Of a stretch of 64,000 bases of DNA, positions 8,162 through 16,294 are shown piece by piece. Positions within the stretch are counted from its first letter, which is position 1. Each line of letters opens with the position of its first letter. Where the stretch lies: contig NZ_CAXUSG020000004.1 in the NCBI RefSeq assembly GCF_964253915.1, positions 248,001-312,000 on the forward strand. The letters are read 5' to 3'. The DNA comes from Metarhizobium sp964253915 (lineage in GTDB: Bacteria; Pseudomonadota; Alphaproteobacteria; Rhizobiales; Rhizobiaceae). Position numbers and translations under genes: made by a program. A model generated the notes under the pieces. It was not told the DNA's origin. It saw only the letters and a list, made by a program, of their open reading frames with translations, and made no database searches.

Positions 8162-8953
8162 TCAACGCAACGTGGTTGCATCGAACGCATGCACATCCGA
8201 CAACAGTTCGACGATGCCTTTCACCGCATGGGCAACCAGTTCTTCCCCGCGGACAGCGGTGGCGTCTGCGGCGTTGCCGGCGACGCCGTCGGGGTTGAGG
8301 TCGGACATCTTCCAGCCGAAGGCGTGCGGGCCGTAGGCGCGAAGATGCCGGAAGCGTTGCGCGAAGTCCGTCTGCCGGGAGGAGAAGGCGGCGGCTTTCG
8401 ACATGTCGACACGGTCGGGATGAAGCGCCAGCATCACCGAGGTTTCGATGTCGCCGCCGTGGATGTCGATTGCCTTGTCCTCGGCAGAAATCCAGCCGTC
8501 GGGCTGGCCGAAGCGGGTCCAGCTCGTCGCCACCGCCAGCATGCCGAAACGCACCCGCGCCTCGGTGGCGACGATGGTCATCAGCGGTGCGTTGCCGCCA
8601 TGGGCATTCAGCATCACCAGTTTGCGGATGCCCTGGCGGTTCAAATGTTCGGCTATGCCGAGCCAGCGATGGACGGCTTCGTCGAAGGTCAGCGTGCGGG
8701 TGCCGGCGACGTCCATGTGTTCAATCGAGTATCCAACCGGCTCCACCGGCAGGAAGGTCGCGGGCAGTCCGGCGGGTAGCGCTGCGGCGACGCGGGCGGC
8801 GATACCGGCGGCAATCAGGCTGTCGGTTTCGAACGGCAGATGCGGTCCGTGCTGCTCGTGGGCGCCGAGCGGCAGGACGGCGATCCAGTCCTTGCGCTCC
8901 TCCGGTTTCAGCTTCGGATCGTTCTCGGTAAAACTCGGGACCGGCTGCGGCAT
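8162..8953 (-). CDS. creatininase-family amidohydrolase
   Basis: A 263-residue protein of the creatininase/FAPy-deformylase family of metal-dependent amidohydrolases. Metal-site motifs are visible in order: PLGAHEQHGPHLPFETD (residues about 28-44), NAHGGN and DIHGGDIETS. The family includes creatininase, MftE and riboflavin-pathway hydrolases, and the substrate cannot be read here. No creatinine or folate genes adjoin it. It ends just before the vapB region and is divergent from the MarR gene. Confidence 0.82.
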   Translation of the reverse strand: MPQPVPSFTENDPKLKPEERKDWIAVLPLGAHEQHGPHLPFETDSLIAAGIAARVAAALPAGLPATFLPVEPVGYSIEHMDVAGTRTLTFDEAVHRWLGIAEHLNRQGIRKLVMLNAHGGNAPLMTIVATEARVRFGMLAVATSWTRFGQPDGWISAEDKAIDIHGGDIETSVMLALHPDRVDMSKAAAFSSRQTDFAQRFRHLRAYGPHAFGWKMSDLNPDGVAGNAADATAVRGEELVAHAVKGIVELLSDVHAFDATTLR

Positions 8954-9038
8954 CTGGCGAATATCTCTGTCTTTCTATATGGATGGACCAGGGAAACATA
9001 ACGTGGCTTTTGAACCGCGAAAAGGAAGGCCGGAAGGC

Positions 9039-9548
9039 ATGGGCAAGAAGAAAGACGCCAAGAAGCACAAATCCGGCAAGAAAAAAGATCATCCCGAAAT
9101 CGGCGCGGCGGATCTGGCGCAGGCGATCACCCAGGCGGCACGCTCCATGCGCACCACCTTGTCGCGCAATCTTCTCGAAGGCGGACTTTACGCCGGCCAG
9201 GATGGCGTGATCACCACGCTGGCGGAAGCGGACGGCCTGACCGCGGGCGCTCTGGCGCAACGCCTCGGCGTCAAGGCGCCGACCATGACGCGCACCATCG
9301 GCCGCATGGAAGTGCAGGGTTTCGTCGAACGCCGCCCGGACGAAACGGATCAGCGCCTGACCAAGGTCTATCTCACCGAAAACGGCAAAAACAGCACCGA
9401 GCTGATCGCCCGCGCCGTGACCGCCTGCGACGAGCTTGCCCTTAAGGGTTTTTCCGACAAGGAGGTGCGCACGCTGGTGCGGCTGCTCCGGACACTGGAT
9501 GCCAACCTGCAGGGCGAAGAGATCGAAACCGAGGATGCGGAAGAGTAG
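9039..9548 (+). CDS. MarR-family transcriptional regulator
   Basis: A 169-residue winged-helix regulator. After a very basic N-terminus (MGKKKDAKKHKSGKKKD) come a dimerisation helix and the MarR reading head (LTAGALAQRLGVKAPTMTRTIGRMEVQGFVERR), followed by the wing DETDQRLTKVYLT. The C-terminus is acidic. I chose ATG at 9039, which has GGAAG just upstream; the open frame extends much further upstream only as an artefact of GC-rich sequence opposite the creatininase gene. The Lys-rich leader is unusual for the family. The effector is unknown; the divergent amidohydrolase is a possible target. Confidence 0.85.
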   Translation: MGKKKDAKKHKSGKKKDHPEIGAADLAQAITQAARSMRTTLSRNLLEGGLYAGQDGVITTLAEADGLTAGALAQRLGVKAPTMTRTIGRMEVQGFVERRPDETDQRLTKVYLTENGKNSTELIARAVTACDELALKGFSDKEVRTLVRLLRTLDANLQGEEIETEDAEE

Positions 9549-9595
9549 CCGTTTTATGACGCTTTTTTGAAAGCAGGCGATTGCGGAGAGGGACT

Positions 9596-9622
9596 AAACC
9601 GTTTAATTAAAATTTTTAATTC
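9596..9622. promoter_or_regulatory. two adjacent palindromes before the LacI-type gene
   Basis: TAAAC-C-GTTTA (9596-9606) is followed at once by a 17-bp AT-rich palindrome (9606-9622, AATTAAAA-T-TTTTAATT). They lie 51-77 nt before the GTG of the LacI-family regulator, a normal place for an autoregulatory operator. The first resembles LacI-family half-sites; the second could be the promoter core. Confidence 0.45.
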
Positions 9623-9672
9623 GGCACCCAGCGATGGTGCCGGTTGAGCGTGCGTGAGGCGGGGGGAGAACG

Positions 9673-10695
9673 GTGGCTCAAAAGATCAAACTGTCGACCA
9701 TTGCGGAAACGCTCGGGATCTCCACCGCAACCGTATCCCTTGCCTTACGCGACAGCCCGCTGGTGGCCACCACCACCCGCGACCGGATCAAGGAACAGGC
9801 CCGCGCCCTCGGCTACATCTACAACCGCCGCGCCGCCAGCCTGCGCACCTCGCGCTCGGGCATCATCGGCGTCGTCGTGCACGACATCATGAACCCGTTC
9901 TACGGCGAAATCCTCAAGGCGATCGAAAGCGAGCTGGACCGCAGCCAGCACACGTTCATCCTCTCCAACCACTACGATTCGGTGGAAAAGCAACGCAGCT
10001 TCGTCGAGACGCTGCTGCAGCTTGGCGGCGACGGCGTAATCATGTCGCCGGCCATCGGCACGCCCATCGAGGACATGAAGCTGGCCGAGGACAACGGCAT
10101 GCCGGCCATCCTCGTCGCCCGATCGATGGAGGGCGTCGACATGCCCACCTATCGCGGCGACGACAGCTACGGCATTTCGCTGGCCACCAATCACCTGATC
10201 AGCCTCGGCCACCGCACCATCGCGATGATCGGCGGCACCGACCAGACGTCGACCGGGCGCGACCGTTACCAGGGCTATGTCAATGCGCTGCGCAAGGCCG
10301 GCATGGAGGTCGATCCCAACCTGCGCATCCCCGGACCGCGTTCGAAACAGGGTGGTTTCGAGGCTGCCGTGCATTTCCTCTCCCTGCCGCAGAAACCGAC
10401 GGCCGCCGTCTGCTGGAACGATCTCGTCGCCATCGGCCTGATGAACGGTATCGCCCGCGCTGGCCTCGTGCCCGGACGGGATATTTCGGTCACCGGTTAC
10501 GACGATCTGGAGGAGGCGGCCATCGCCACGCCAGCGCTGACCACCGTCTGGAACGGTCAGGCGGAGGTCGGACGGCTTGCGGCGCGGGCATTGCTCGACA
10601 AGCTCATCGGCAGCCACGAGCCTGACGGCATCCACCTCATCAAGCCGGAGATGCGCATCCGCCAGTCCACCGGTCCCATCAGCAATCGCCTGTAG
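9673..10695 (+). CDS. LacI-family transcriptional regulator
   Basis: A 340-residue repressor. The N-terminal helix-turn-helix reads LSTIAETLGISTATVSLALRDSPLV, with a hinge helix near residues 45-60. It is followed by a periplasmic-binding-protein-like sensor domain (IIGVVVHDIMNPFYGEI at about 64-80, VTGYDDLEEAAIATPALTTV near 275). It starts at GTG 9673 with GGGGAGAAC upstream. Sensors of this class bind sugars or related small molecules. The 2-hydroxyacid dehydrogenase gene downstream is the likely partner, which suggests control of a sugar-acid or glyoxylate-type pathway. The ligand is not identifiable. Confidence 0.92.
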   Translation: MAQKIKLSTIAETLGISTATVSLALRDSPLVATTTRDRIKEQARALGYIYNRRAASLRTSRSGIIGVVVHDIMNPFYGEILKAIESELDRSQHTFILSNHYDSVEKQRSFVETLLQLGGDGVIMSPAIGTPIEDMKLAEDNGMPAILVARSMEGVDMPTYRGDDSYGISLATNHLISLGHRTIAMIGGTDQTSTGRDRYQGYVNALRKAGMEVDPNLRIPGPRSKQGGFEAAVHFLSLPQKPTAAVCWNDLVAIGLMNGIARAGLVPGRDISVTGYDDLEEAAIATPALTTVWNGQAEVGRLAARALLDKLIGSHEPDGIHLIKPEMRIRQSTGPISNRL

Positions 10696-10813
10696 GATAT
10701 GTTCGCCTCTCGCCGAGACGTGTGCATGCTCCATATCATTTGTTTCCTGCCATTCCGGAAGCAGACCGTCTTGTGTTGCCGCCGGAAAAGCTCCTGCCCC
10801 TTGGATAGATCCC

Positions 10814-11779
10814 ATGCCGCAATCCGATATCGCCATCCTTATCCCCGGACAGATCAACCGCCGCGTCACCGAACGTCTGGAGGCGCGCTACAAAGTGATT
10901 GCCGTTGAGCGCGGGGCAAGCTTGCAGCTGGATGCGGCAACGGCGGCCACTGTTCGCGGCGCGGCGGTGTCGGGCAGTTTTCCGGCGGCCTGGATCGAAG
11001 CGCTGCCCAATCTCGAAATCATCGGCAATTTCGGCGTCGGCTATGATGGCATCGATGTGCGCGCTGCCGCCGATAGAAAGATCGTCGTTACCAATACCCC
11101 CGATGTCCTGAACGACGAGGTGGCCGATACCACCATCGGCTTGCTGCTCAACACGCTGCGGCGGCTGCCGCAGGCGGAAAACTACCTCAGGGCAGGGCGC
11201 TGGGTGGCGGAGGGGGCGTTTCCCCTGTCGCCGCTGTCGTTGCGTGGCAGACATGTCGGGCTTTTCGGTCTGGGGCGGATCGGCCTCGAGATCGCCCACA
11301 GGCTGGAAGCCTTCAAGGTCAAGGTGAGCTACCACACCCGCACGCCGCGCACCGACGTCGGCTACGATCATTTTCCGACGCTCGCCGCGCTGGCTGAGGC
11401 GGTCGATACGCTGATCTGCATCGTCCCGAAGACGGCGGAAACGCACAAGGCGGTGGATGCCGGCATTTTCCGGGCACTCGGTGCCAATGGTGTTTTCATC
11501 AATGTCGGCCGCGGCTGGAGCGTTGACGAGGAGGCGCTGGTCGCAGCGCTTGCCGACAAGACCATCGCCGCCGCCGGCCTCGATGTCTTCTATGACGAGC
11601 CGAATGTGCCGGAGGGGCTGCTCGGCTTCGACAATGTCAGCCTGCTGCCGCATGTCGCCTCGGCATCGGTGCCGACGCGGCAGGCGATGGCGGATCTGGT
11701 GGCTGACAATATCCTCGACTGGTTCGACAAGGGCGTAGCGCGCACGCCGGTGCCGGAGACGCCGTTCCGGCGCGGCTGA
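10814..11779 (+). CDS. D-isomer-specific 2-hydroxyacid dehydrogenase (hydroxypyruvate/glyoxylate reductase-like)
   Basis: A 321-residue NAD(P)H-dependent dehydrogenase reducing a 2-keto acid to a D-2-hydroxy acid. It has the catalytic-domain N-terminus, then the Rossmann motif GLFGLGRIG (about residues 152-160) and the active-site triad: Arg in NVGRGWSVDEE, Glu in DVFYDEPNVPE and His in LLPHVASAS. Length and motifs fit GhrB/GyaR-type glyoxylate or hydroxypyruvate reductases, but other 2-keto acids are possible. It follows the LacI-type regulator after 118 nt. The ATG at 10814 gives a normal family N-terminus; longer in-frame starts overlap the regulator. Confidence 0.88.
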   Translation: MPQSDIAILIPGQINRRVTERLEARYKVIAVERGASLQLDAATAATVRGAAVSGSFPAAWIEALPNLEIIGNFGVGYDGIDVRAAADRKIVVTNTPDVLNDEVADTTIGLLLNTLRRLPQAENYLRAGRWVAEGAFPLSPLSLRGRHVGLFGLGRIGLEIAHRLEAFKVKVSYHTRTPRTDVGYDHFPTLAALAEAVDTLICIVPKTAETHKAVDAGIFRALGANGVFINVGRGWSVDEEALVAALADKTIAAAGLDVFYDEPNVPEGLLGFDNVSLLPHVASASVPTRQAMADLVADNILDWFDKGVARTPVPETPFRRG

Positions 11780-11859
11780 CACTGGTGATCCGATGACGGA
11801 CGCCCGGTTGCAAGGTTTCCCGTCCATCGAGGCGTTGCAATCGTTTCTCCCGGTCTGTA

Positions 11860-11943
11860 TCCTCGCCTGTATGTAAGCGAGGACGGCCTCCCCCTTCACC
11901 GGGTTAAGTTCGCCTGGGACGACCCGGGCACCCTGGAGGAAAA
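11860..11943 (+). ncRNA. guanidine-II (mini-ykkC) riboswitch
   Basis: Two hairpins with the diagnostic ACGR tetraloops. P1 is GAGG-ACGG-CCTC (11879-11890). P2 is a 7-bp stem with loop ACGA (stem 11912-11918 with 11923-11929, loop 11919-11922). The linker is about 21 nt. The Shine-Dalgarno GGAGG (11935-11939) follows P2 directly and precedes GTG 11944. The P1 3' side CCTCC (11887-11891) is an exact complement of that GGAGG. The upstream TCCTCGC (11860-11866) can pair with GCGAGGA (11877-11883). This gives an OFF fold with the ribosome site masked and an ON fold with P1 and P2 formed. Two ACGR hairpins before a ribosome site are the known hallmark of this class; the OFF fold is my inference. 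Confidence 0.88.
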
Positions 11944-12384
11944 GTGCGTTCCGTTCCTGATCGTATCCGTCACGCCGTCAGCTTCGAAATCGTCGGTCTG
12001 GTGCTCATTACGCCGCTGGGCGCTCTGGCGTTCAATATACCGATGCATGACATCGGTGTCGTCAGCATCGTCAGTGCCACCATCGCGACGGCCTGGAATT
12101 TTGCCTACAACTGGTTGTTCGATTGTGTGTTGCTGCGCATGGCAGGCACGACCGCCAAGACCGGCTTGGCGCGCGTCTATCACGCAGTGCTGTTCGAACT
12201 GGGGCTGCTGGCCGTGCTGATGCCGTTCATCGCATGGTATCTCGGCGTTTCGCTCTGGCGGGCGCTCCTGATGGATATCTCGTTCGCGCTTTTCTACATG
12301 CTGTATGCTTTCGTCTTCAACTGGGCCTATGACCACGTCTTTCCGCTGCCGGAGTGGAAGGCACAATCCTCCGACGCGCAATGA
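11944..12384 (+). CDS. PACE-family efflux transporter
   Basis: A 146-residue inner-membrane protein with four predicted helices made of two similar halves: SFEIVGLVLITPLGALAF followed by AYNWLFD, and then VLFELGLLAVLMPFIAWYLG followed by AFVFNWAYDHVFP. The duplicated pattern (E in helix 1, W-N-F-x-Y-N-xxFD at helix 2) identifies the proteobacterial antimicrobial compound efflux family, known for exporting biocides such as chlorhexidine and short diamines. It starts at GTG 11944, with GGAGG 4 nt upstream. The gene lies directly behind a guanidine-II riboswitch, so guanidinium or a guanidino compound is a likely inducer and perhaps substrate. Its stop overlaps the next gene's start (ATGA). Confidence 0.88.
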   Translation: MRSVPDRIRHAVSFEIVGLVLITPLGALAFNIPMHDIGVVSIVSATIATAWNFAYNWLFDCVLLRMAGTTAKTGLARVYHAVLFELGLLAVLMPFIAWYLGVSLWRALLMDISFALFYMLYAFVFNWAYDHVFPLPEWKAQSSDAQ

Positions 12385-13556
12385 GCAATCACCACGATAT
12401 ATCCGTCGGGGGTTCCGGCAGCCCTTCGGCCGATGGCTCTTCCAGCCGGTGGCCGCTGCTGCGCTGGTTTGCCTGCTCTGCAACCTTGAACGTGCCGCAG
12501 GCGGCAGGCCCGGTGGCATTCTCGTTGCTGGCGCTTGGCCTGACTGGTGAAACCAGCGGCGGCGCAGCGATGATCCTGGCGATGACGCTTGCCCAGGTGG
12601 CCGGCGCCATTCCGTTGACGCGGTTCGGCAAGTCTTTGCCTTCGGCGATCATGGTGAAGCTGCTGGTGGCATTTCGCACCCTGGCACTGGGTGCAATCGT
12701 GGTCTGTGCCGCCTATGAGGTGGCCTTTCCGTGGCTCATTCTGCTCTCCGCCATCGCGGGATCGGTCAATGGAGCCGCTTTCGGTTACCTGCGCTCCGTT
12801 CTGAACCAGCTTGCGCCGGAATCGAAATTGCCGCGAGCGCTCGGCATCGCGGCGACGTTGAACGAGGCAACCTTCGTGCTGGCTCCGGTGGCAGCATCAG
12901 GCCTGGGTACGATCTCGCCGGTGTTTGCCCTTTTGGCCATCACACTTCTCGGCGCCTTGCCGGCTTTTCTCGTTCCCCATGTCAGTTCGGCGCATCTGGA
13001 AGACCTGCCGCATGCTGGAGGTTCCATCCTCACACCGGCAATCATGCTGTGGCTGATGTGCGCCGCGGCAGGCGGTGCCGCCGTCGCGGCCATCGAGATC
13101 GGTGCGGTGGCGCTGGCCTTGAATTTCGGTTACGCGCCGGCCCTGGCGATCCTGTTCACCGTTCCCTTGTGTTTGGCCTCGGTGAGTGGCGGCATATGGG
13201 TCAGCGTGCGCAACCGCAGGGCAACACGCAACGCCGTGCTGGCGCAGCTGTCGGTCATGACGATTGGCTCCGTGATGGCCGCGCTCAACCATTCGATCGG
13301 CCTGACTGTCGCCGGTGCCGTGCTGATCGGTTTCGTGCTTGCACCGCTGGCAACCCACTATTCGCTCAGCCTCGATGCGCTGGCGCCGCCGCAGAGGCGG
13401 CCGGAAGTCTTCGCCTTGTTGCGCACCGCCAATGCAGTGGGCGTCATTTCCGCAAGCGCATTGCTGACGGTGGCGTCCTTGCCGGTGGCCTTGATGGCGA
13501 TCATGCTCATGATGATGATCGTGACGCTGGCGGTTGCCATCGCCCGGCCATCATGA
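12381..13556 (+). CDS. MFS transporter in the riboswitch operon
   Basis: A 391-residue multi-pass membrane protein of the major facilitator type, with about 12 hydrophobic segments and a basic loop (SVRNRRATRN) between helices. Its ATG overlaps the PACE stop (ATGA), so it is almost certainly translated from the same guanidine-controlled mRNA. The first 25 residues (Ser/Gly/His-rich, cytoplasmic) precede helix 1. Motif A is poorly conserved, so it is a divergent MFS member. Substrate unknown; by context it may help export or import a guanidino compound. Confidence 0.8.
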   Translation: MSNHHDISVGGSGSPSADGSSSRWPLLRWFACSATLNVPQAAGPVAFSLLALGLTGETSGGAAMILAMTLAQVAGAIPLTRFGKSLPSAIMVKLLVAFRTLALGAIVVCAAYEVAFPWLILLSAIAGSVNGAAFGYLRSVLNQLAPESKLPRALGIAATLNEATFVLAPVAASGLGTISPVFALLAITLLGALPAFLVPHVSSAHLEDLPHAGGSILTPAIMLWLMCAAAGGAAVAAIEIGAVALALNFGYAPALAILFTVPLCLASVSGGIWVSVRNRRATRNAVLAQLSVMTIGSVMAALNHSIGLTVAGAVLIGFVLAPLATHYSLSLDALAPPQRRPEVFALLRTANAVGVISASALLTVASLPVALMAIMLMMMIVTLAVAIARPS

Positions 13557-13629
13557 CGCATTAATAAACCATTTAGCAAGTTTCCCGAGGCATTCTGTCA
13601 GCAGTCCCAGTGATTCCAGGAGACGGCAG

Positions 13630-14034
13630 ATGAGGATTTTCACAGTTGCGGCAGCGGCCGTCATGGTCGGCGCCATCAGCTGGGTGCTCTTGCCCCAGAC
13701 CTCCCCGAGCGTCGACCCGATCGTTTCGGGCTCCATCCAGCGCGATGCGCCGCAGCGGTTTGCGGTGACGAACAATGCCGGCCAGAGCGCCTGCACGGCA
13801 GAGCGTGGCGCGCCCGTCTCGCGCCGCAGCCGCGAATTCAGCGCGCCTGCGGATTGCAATACCGTCTGGCCGGGTCTGGCTTCGGCGAAAACCTGGACGG
13901 AAAACGAGGACGGCACCGTCATCCTGGCCGATGCCAGCGGCGAAGCCGTGCTGATGATCGTGGCGGGCGACGGCCCCGGTTACGAGGCCATCGAACCGGC
14001 CGAAGCCGACATCGCCCTGCGCACGGCCGATTGA
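13630..14034 (+). CDS. putative AprI/Inh-type metalloprotease inhibitor, periplasmic
   Basis: A 134-residue protein with an N-terminal membrane anchor or signal (IFTVAAAAVMVGAISWVLLP, about residues 3-22). Its domain has two cysteines (55 and 76) that could form the single disulfide of the AprI/Inh inhibitor fold, and the sequence ends with a beta-rich LADASGEAVLMIVAGDG. Inhibitors of this family protect the periplasm from the cell's own secreted serralysin-type protease. No protease gene lies nearby. AGGAGA precedes ATG 13630. The last 55 nt overlap the oppositely oriented PuuD-like gene. Assignment is by overall pattern and only moderately sure. Confidence 0.6.
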   Translation: MRIFTVAAAAVMVGAISWVLLPQTSPSVDPIVSGSIQRDAPQRFAVTNNAGQSACTAERGAPVSRRSREFSAPADCNTVWPGLASAKTWTENEDGTVILADASGEAVLMIVAGDGPGYEAIEPAEADIALRTAD

Positions 14035-14792
14035 GCCGGCGCCGCCTTTTCGGCGGCATAAGCGCGAACCGCATCGCCAAAAGCCTCGAACAGCTTGCGC
14101 GACGGCTGGTCGCTCTCGGCCCAATATTCCGGATGCCATTGCACGCCGATGGCAAAACCCTTGGCGTCGATCACCGAAACCGCTTCGACCGTACCGTCTT
14201 CGGCGATGGCTTCCACCTGCAGCCGCGGCGCTGTCTTGGAGATGGCCTGCCGGTGCAGCGAGTTTACCTGGATCTCGCCGGTGCCGAGATAGTTCGCGAT
14301 GCAGGAGCCTTCCTTGATGTGCACGCCCTGGCGGATGGCATAGGCCGTTTCACGCGGCACGCCGTCCGGTTTGCGATGGTCCCACATGCCGGGCATGTCC
14401 TGGATCTCGGTGGCCAGCGTGCCGCCCAGCGCGACATTGAGTTCCTGGATGCCGCGGCAGATGGCGAGCATCGGAATGCCGCGCTCCAGCGCCCGGCGGA
14501 TCAGCGGCAGCGACGTCGCATCGCGCGCCGGATCGAAAGGTCCGTCGCTCTCGCGAACTTCGGCGCCGTAAAGAGCCGGATAGACGTTGGTGGCCGAACC
14601 CGAGACGAGCAGGCCGTCGACGCGATCGAGCAGGGCGTCGGGGTCGTTGCCGGTTTCAAGCGCCGGCACGATCATCGCCATGACGCCGGACACATTGTGG
14701 ATTGCCCGTACGTATTGCGTCTGGACCGCGTGCCAGGTCGTGCTGTCGAATTCCCTGATATCGGCGGGAACGGCCACGAAAGGCTTGGACAT
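13980..14792 (-). CDS. PuuD-like class I glutamine amidotransferase (gamma-glutamyl-GABA hydrolase family)
   Basis: A 270-residue class I glutamine-amidotransferase-like hydrolase. The nucleophile Cys is in MLAICRGIQELNV and the catalytic His in GVQWHPEY. The GLLVSGSATNVYPALYG loop is typical of the gamma-glutamyl-gamma-aminobutyrate hydrolases (Peptidase_C26). The family removes glutamate from gamma-glutamylated amines in polyamine breakdown, though no puu genes are adjacent. The last 20 or so residues (Ala/Ser-rich) extend past the domain and are encoded opposite the end of the inhibitor gene. ATG at 14792 fits the family N-terminus (MSKPFVAVPAD). Confidence 0.85.
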   Translation of the reverse strand: MSKPFVAVPADIREFDSTTWHAVQTQYVRAIHNVSGVMAMIVPALETGNDPDALLDRVDGLLVSGSATNVYPALYGAEVRESDGPFDPARDATSLPLIRRALERGIPMLAICRGIQELNVALGGTLATEIQDMPGMWDHRKPDGVPRETAYAIRQGVHIKEGSCIANYLGTGEIQVNSLHRQAISKTAPRLQVEAIAEDGTVEAVSVIDAKGFAIGVQWHPEYWAESDQPSRKLFEAFGDAVRAYAAEKAAPAQSAVRRAMSASAGSMAS

Positions 14793-15101
14793 GGAAACTC
14801 CGTGCGAGAATAAAATATCTTATCCGTTGTGAGAAACCAGAAATGGGGGCAAGTCAACGGATTTTCATCCGGTTTCGCAAAGGTCCTGACGGAAAATTGC
14901 GGCAAGGCCACGGCCGGCCGGCCTTCTTGTGCTCCATTGCTGCAAAATACCGTCAGACGTGTCGGATTCGTGCCGCCCGTGCGCCAAAAGAATAACAGTT
15001 TCAACGCTTGAAACCGGCAGGGCAACATGTTTAGCTCCGGCCATTGCTGCGTGTCTTCAGAGGAAAAAGGGCAGGCGGCGCCACAAGAGGGAGGCATGTT
15101 T
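14793..15101. promoter_or_regulatory. divergent intergenic region with a 17-bp palindrome
   Basis: These 309 bases separate the divergent PuuD-like and takP-like genes and contain no credible gene. At 14998-15014 lies the palindrome GTTTCAA-CGC-TTGAAAC, about 88 nt before the takP start, a plausible operator for an unknown regulator. GGGAGG at 15089-15094 is the takP ribosome-binding site. No clear sigma70 boxes could be assigned. Confidence 0.5.
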
Positions 15102-16208
15102 ATGGATCGTCGTTCATTCATCAAAAAGGCGGGTGTGGCGGGCGCAGGTGCTGCTGCGGCATCGGTTCTGGCAGCACCTGCGATCGCCCAGGAAAACCCG
15201 AAAATCACCTGGCGCTTGACGTCATCGTTCCCGAAGAGCCTCGATACGATCTTCGGCGGTGCTGTCGATATCGCCAAGCATGTGTCGGATGCCACGGGCG
15301 GCAATTTCACGATCCAACCTTTTGCGGCCGGCGAAATCGTCCCGGGCCTGCAGGCGGCCGATGCCGTCAGCGAAGGCTCGGTCGAGATGTGCCATACGTG
15401 CTCCTATTATTATGTCGGCAAGGACCCGACCTTTGCCATCGGCACCGCCATTCCCTTCGGCCTCAATGCGCGCCTGACGAACTCCTGGTACTACGAGGGT
15501 AATGGCAATACGCTGATGAACGAATTCTATGCCGGGCATAACCTGTACGGCATGATCTCCGGCAACACCGGTGCGCAGATGGGTGGCTGGTTCCGCAAGG
15601 AGATCAACACTGTCGAGGATCTCAAGGGTCTCAAGATGCGCATTGCCGGCCTTGCCGGCAAGGTGGTCGAGAAGCTCGGCGTCATCCCGCAGCAGATCGC
15701 CGGCGGCGACATCTACCCCGCGCTGGAAAAGGGTACCATCGACGCCGCCGAGTGGGTCGGCCCTTATGACGACCACAAGCTCGGCTTCAACAAGGTGGCG
15801 AAATATTATTATTACCCGGCCTTCTGGGAAGGCGGCCCGGTCATCCATTCCTTCGTCAACCTCGCCAAGTGGAACTCCCTGCCGAAGAATTACCAGACGG
15901 TGCTGATCGACGCCTGCGCCTTTGCCAATACCAGCATGATGGCGAAATACGACAAGAAGAACCCGCTGGCCGTCAAGCAGCTGGTTTCCGAAGGCACGGT
16001 GCTGCGCCCGTTCAGCCAGGAAATCCTGGAAGCGGCTTATGGCGCTGCCCAGACCGTCTACGCCGAAATTACCGCCAGCAATGCCGCCTTCAAGAAGATC
16101 TACGACGACCAGGTTGCCTTCAAGAAGGAAGGTTACCTCTGGATGCAGCTGTCGGAATACACGTTCGATACCTTCATGATGATCCAGCAGCGCGCCGGCA
16201 AGCTCTGA
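15102..16208 (+). CDS. takP: TRAP transporter substrate-binding protein, TakP-like (2-oxoacid)
   Basis: A 368-residue periplasmic DctP-type binding protein. The leader MDRRSFIKKAG followed by an Ala-rich stretch and APAIAQ is a twin-arginine signal, as in Rhodobacter TakP. Much of the mature protein closely resembles TakP as I recall it: TWRLTSSFPKSLDTIFGGA, QMGGWFRKEINTV, QQIAGGDIYPALEKGTID and EWVGPYDD. TakP binds pyruvate and other 2-oxo acids with sodium. ATG at 15102 was chosen over 15096 because GGGAGG then lies 7 nt upstream. Unusually, the permease genes are not downstream but convergent at 16295-18430, beyond a shared terminator. Confidence 0.9.
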   Translation: MDRRSFIKKAGVAGAGAAAASVLAAPAIAQENPKITWRLTSSFPKSLDTIFGGAVDIAKHVSDATGGNFTIQPFAAGEIVPGLQAADAVSEGSVEMCHTCSYYYVGKDPTFAIGTAIPFGLNARLTNSWYYEGNGNTLMNEFYAGHNLYGMISGNTGAQMGGWFRKEINTVEDLKGLKMRIAGLAGKVVEKLGVIPQQIAGGDIYPALEKGTIDAAEWVGPYDDHKLGFNKVAKYYYYPAFWEGGPVIHSFVNLAKWNSLPKNYQTVLIDACAFANTSMMAKYDKKNPLAVKQLVSEGTVLRPFSQEILEAAYGAAQTVYAEITASNAAFKKIYDDQVAFKKEGYLWMQLSEYTFDTFMMIQQRAGKL

Positions 16209-16242
16209 TCGGGGCCTTGCGCCGTCACATCACTGCAGAAAA

Positions 16243-16275
16243 AAAAGACCCCGGATCGATGATCCGGGGTCTTTT
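16243..16275. terminator. bidirectional rho-independent terminator
   Basis: An 11-bp GC-rich stem (GACCCCGGATC at 16247-16257 with its complement at 16261-16271) has a 3-nt loop and is flanked by AAAAAA on the left and TTTT on the right. It therefore works on both strands, between the convergent takP and the TRAP large permease. Confidence 0.9.
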
Positions 16276-16294
16276 GATTCCTTGAAACCGGTCC

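Noticed and set aside
13561..13576. Second possible CtrA box (TTAA-n7-TTTA) before the inhibitor-like gene
   Set aside because: It has a mismatch in the second half-site and no trailing C. Chance occurrence is likely in this AT-rich gap.
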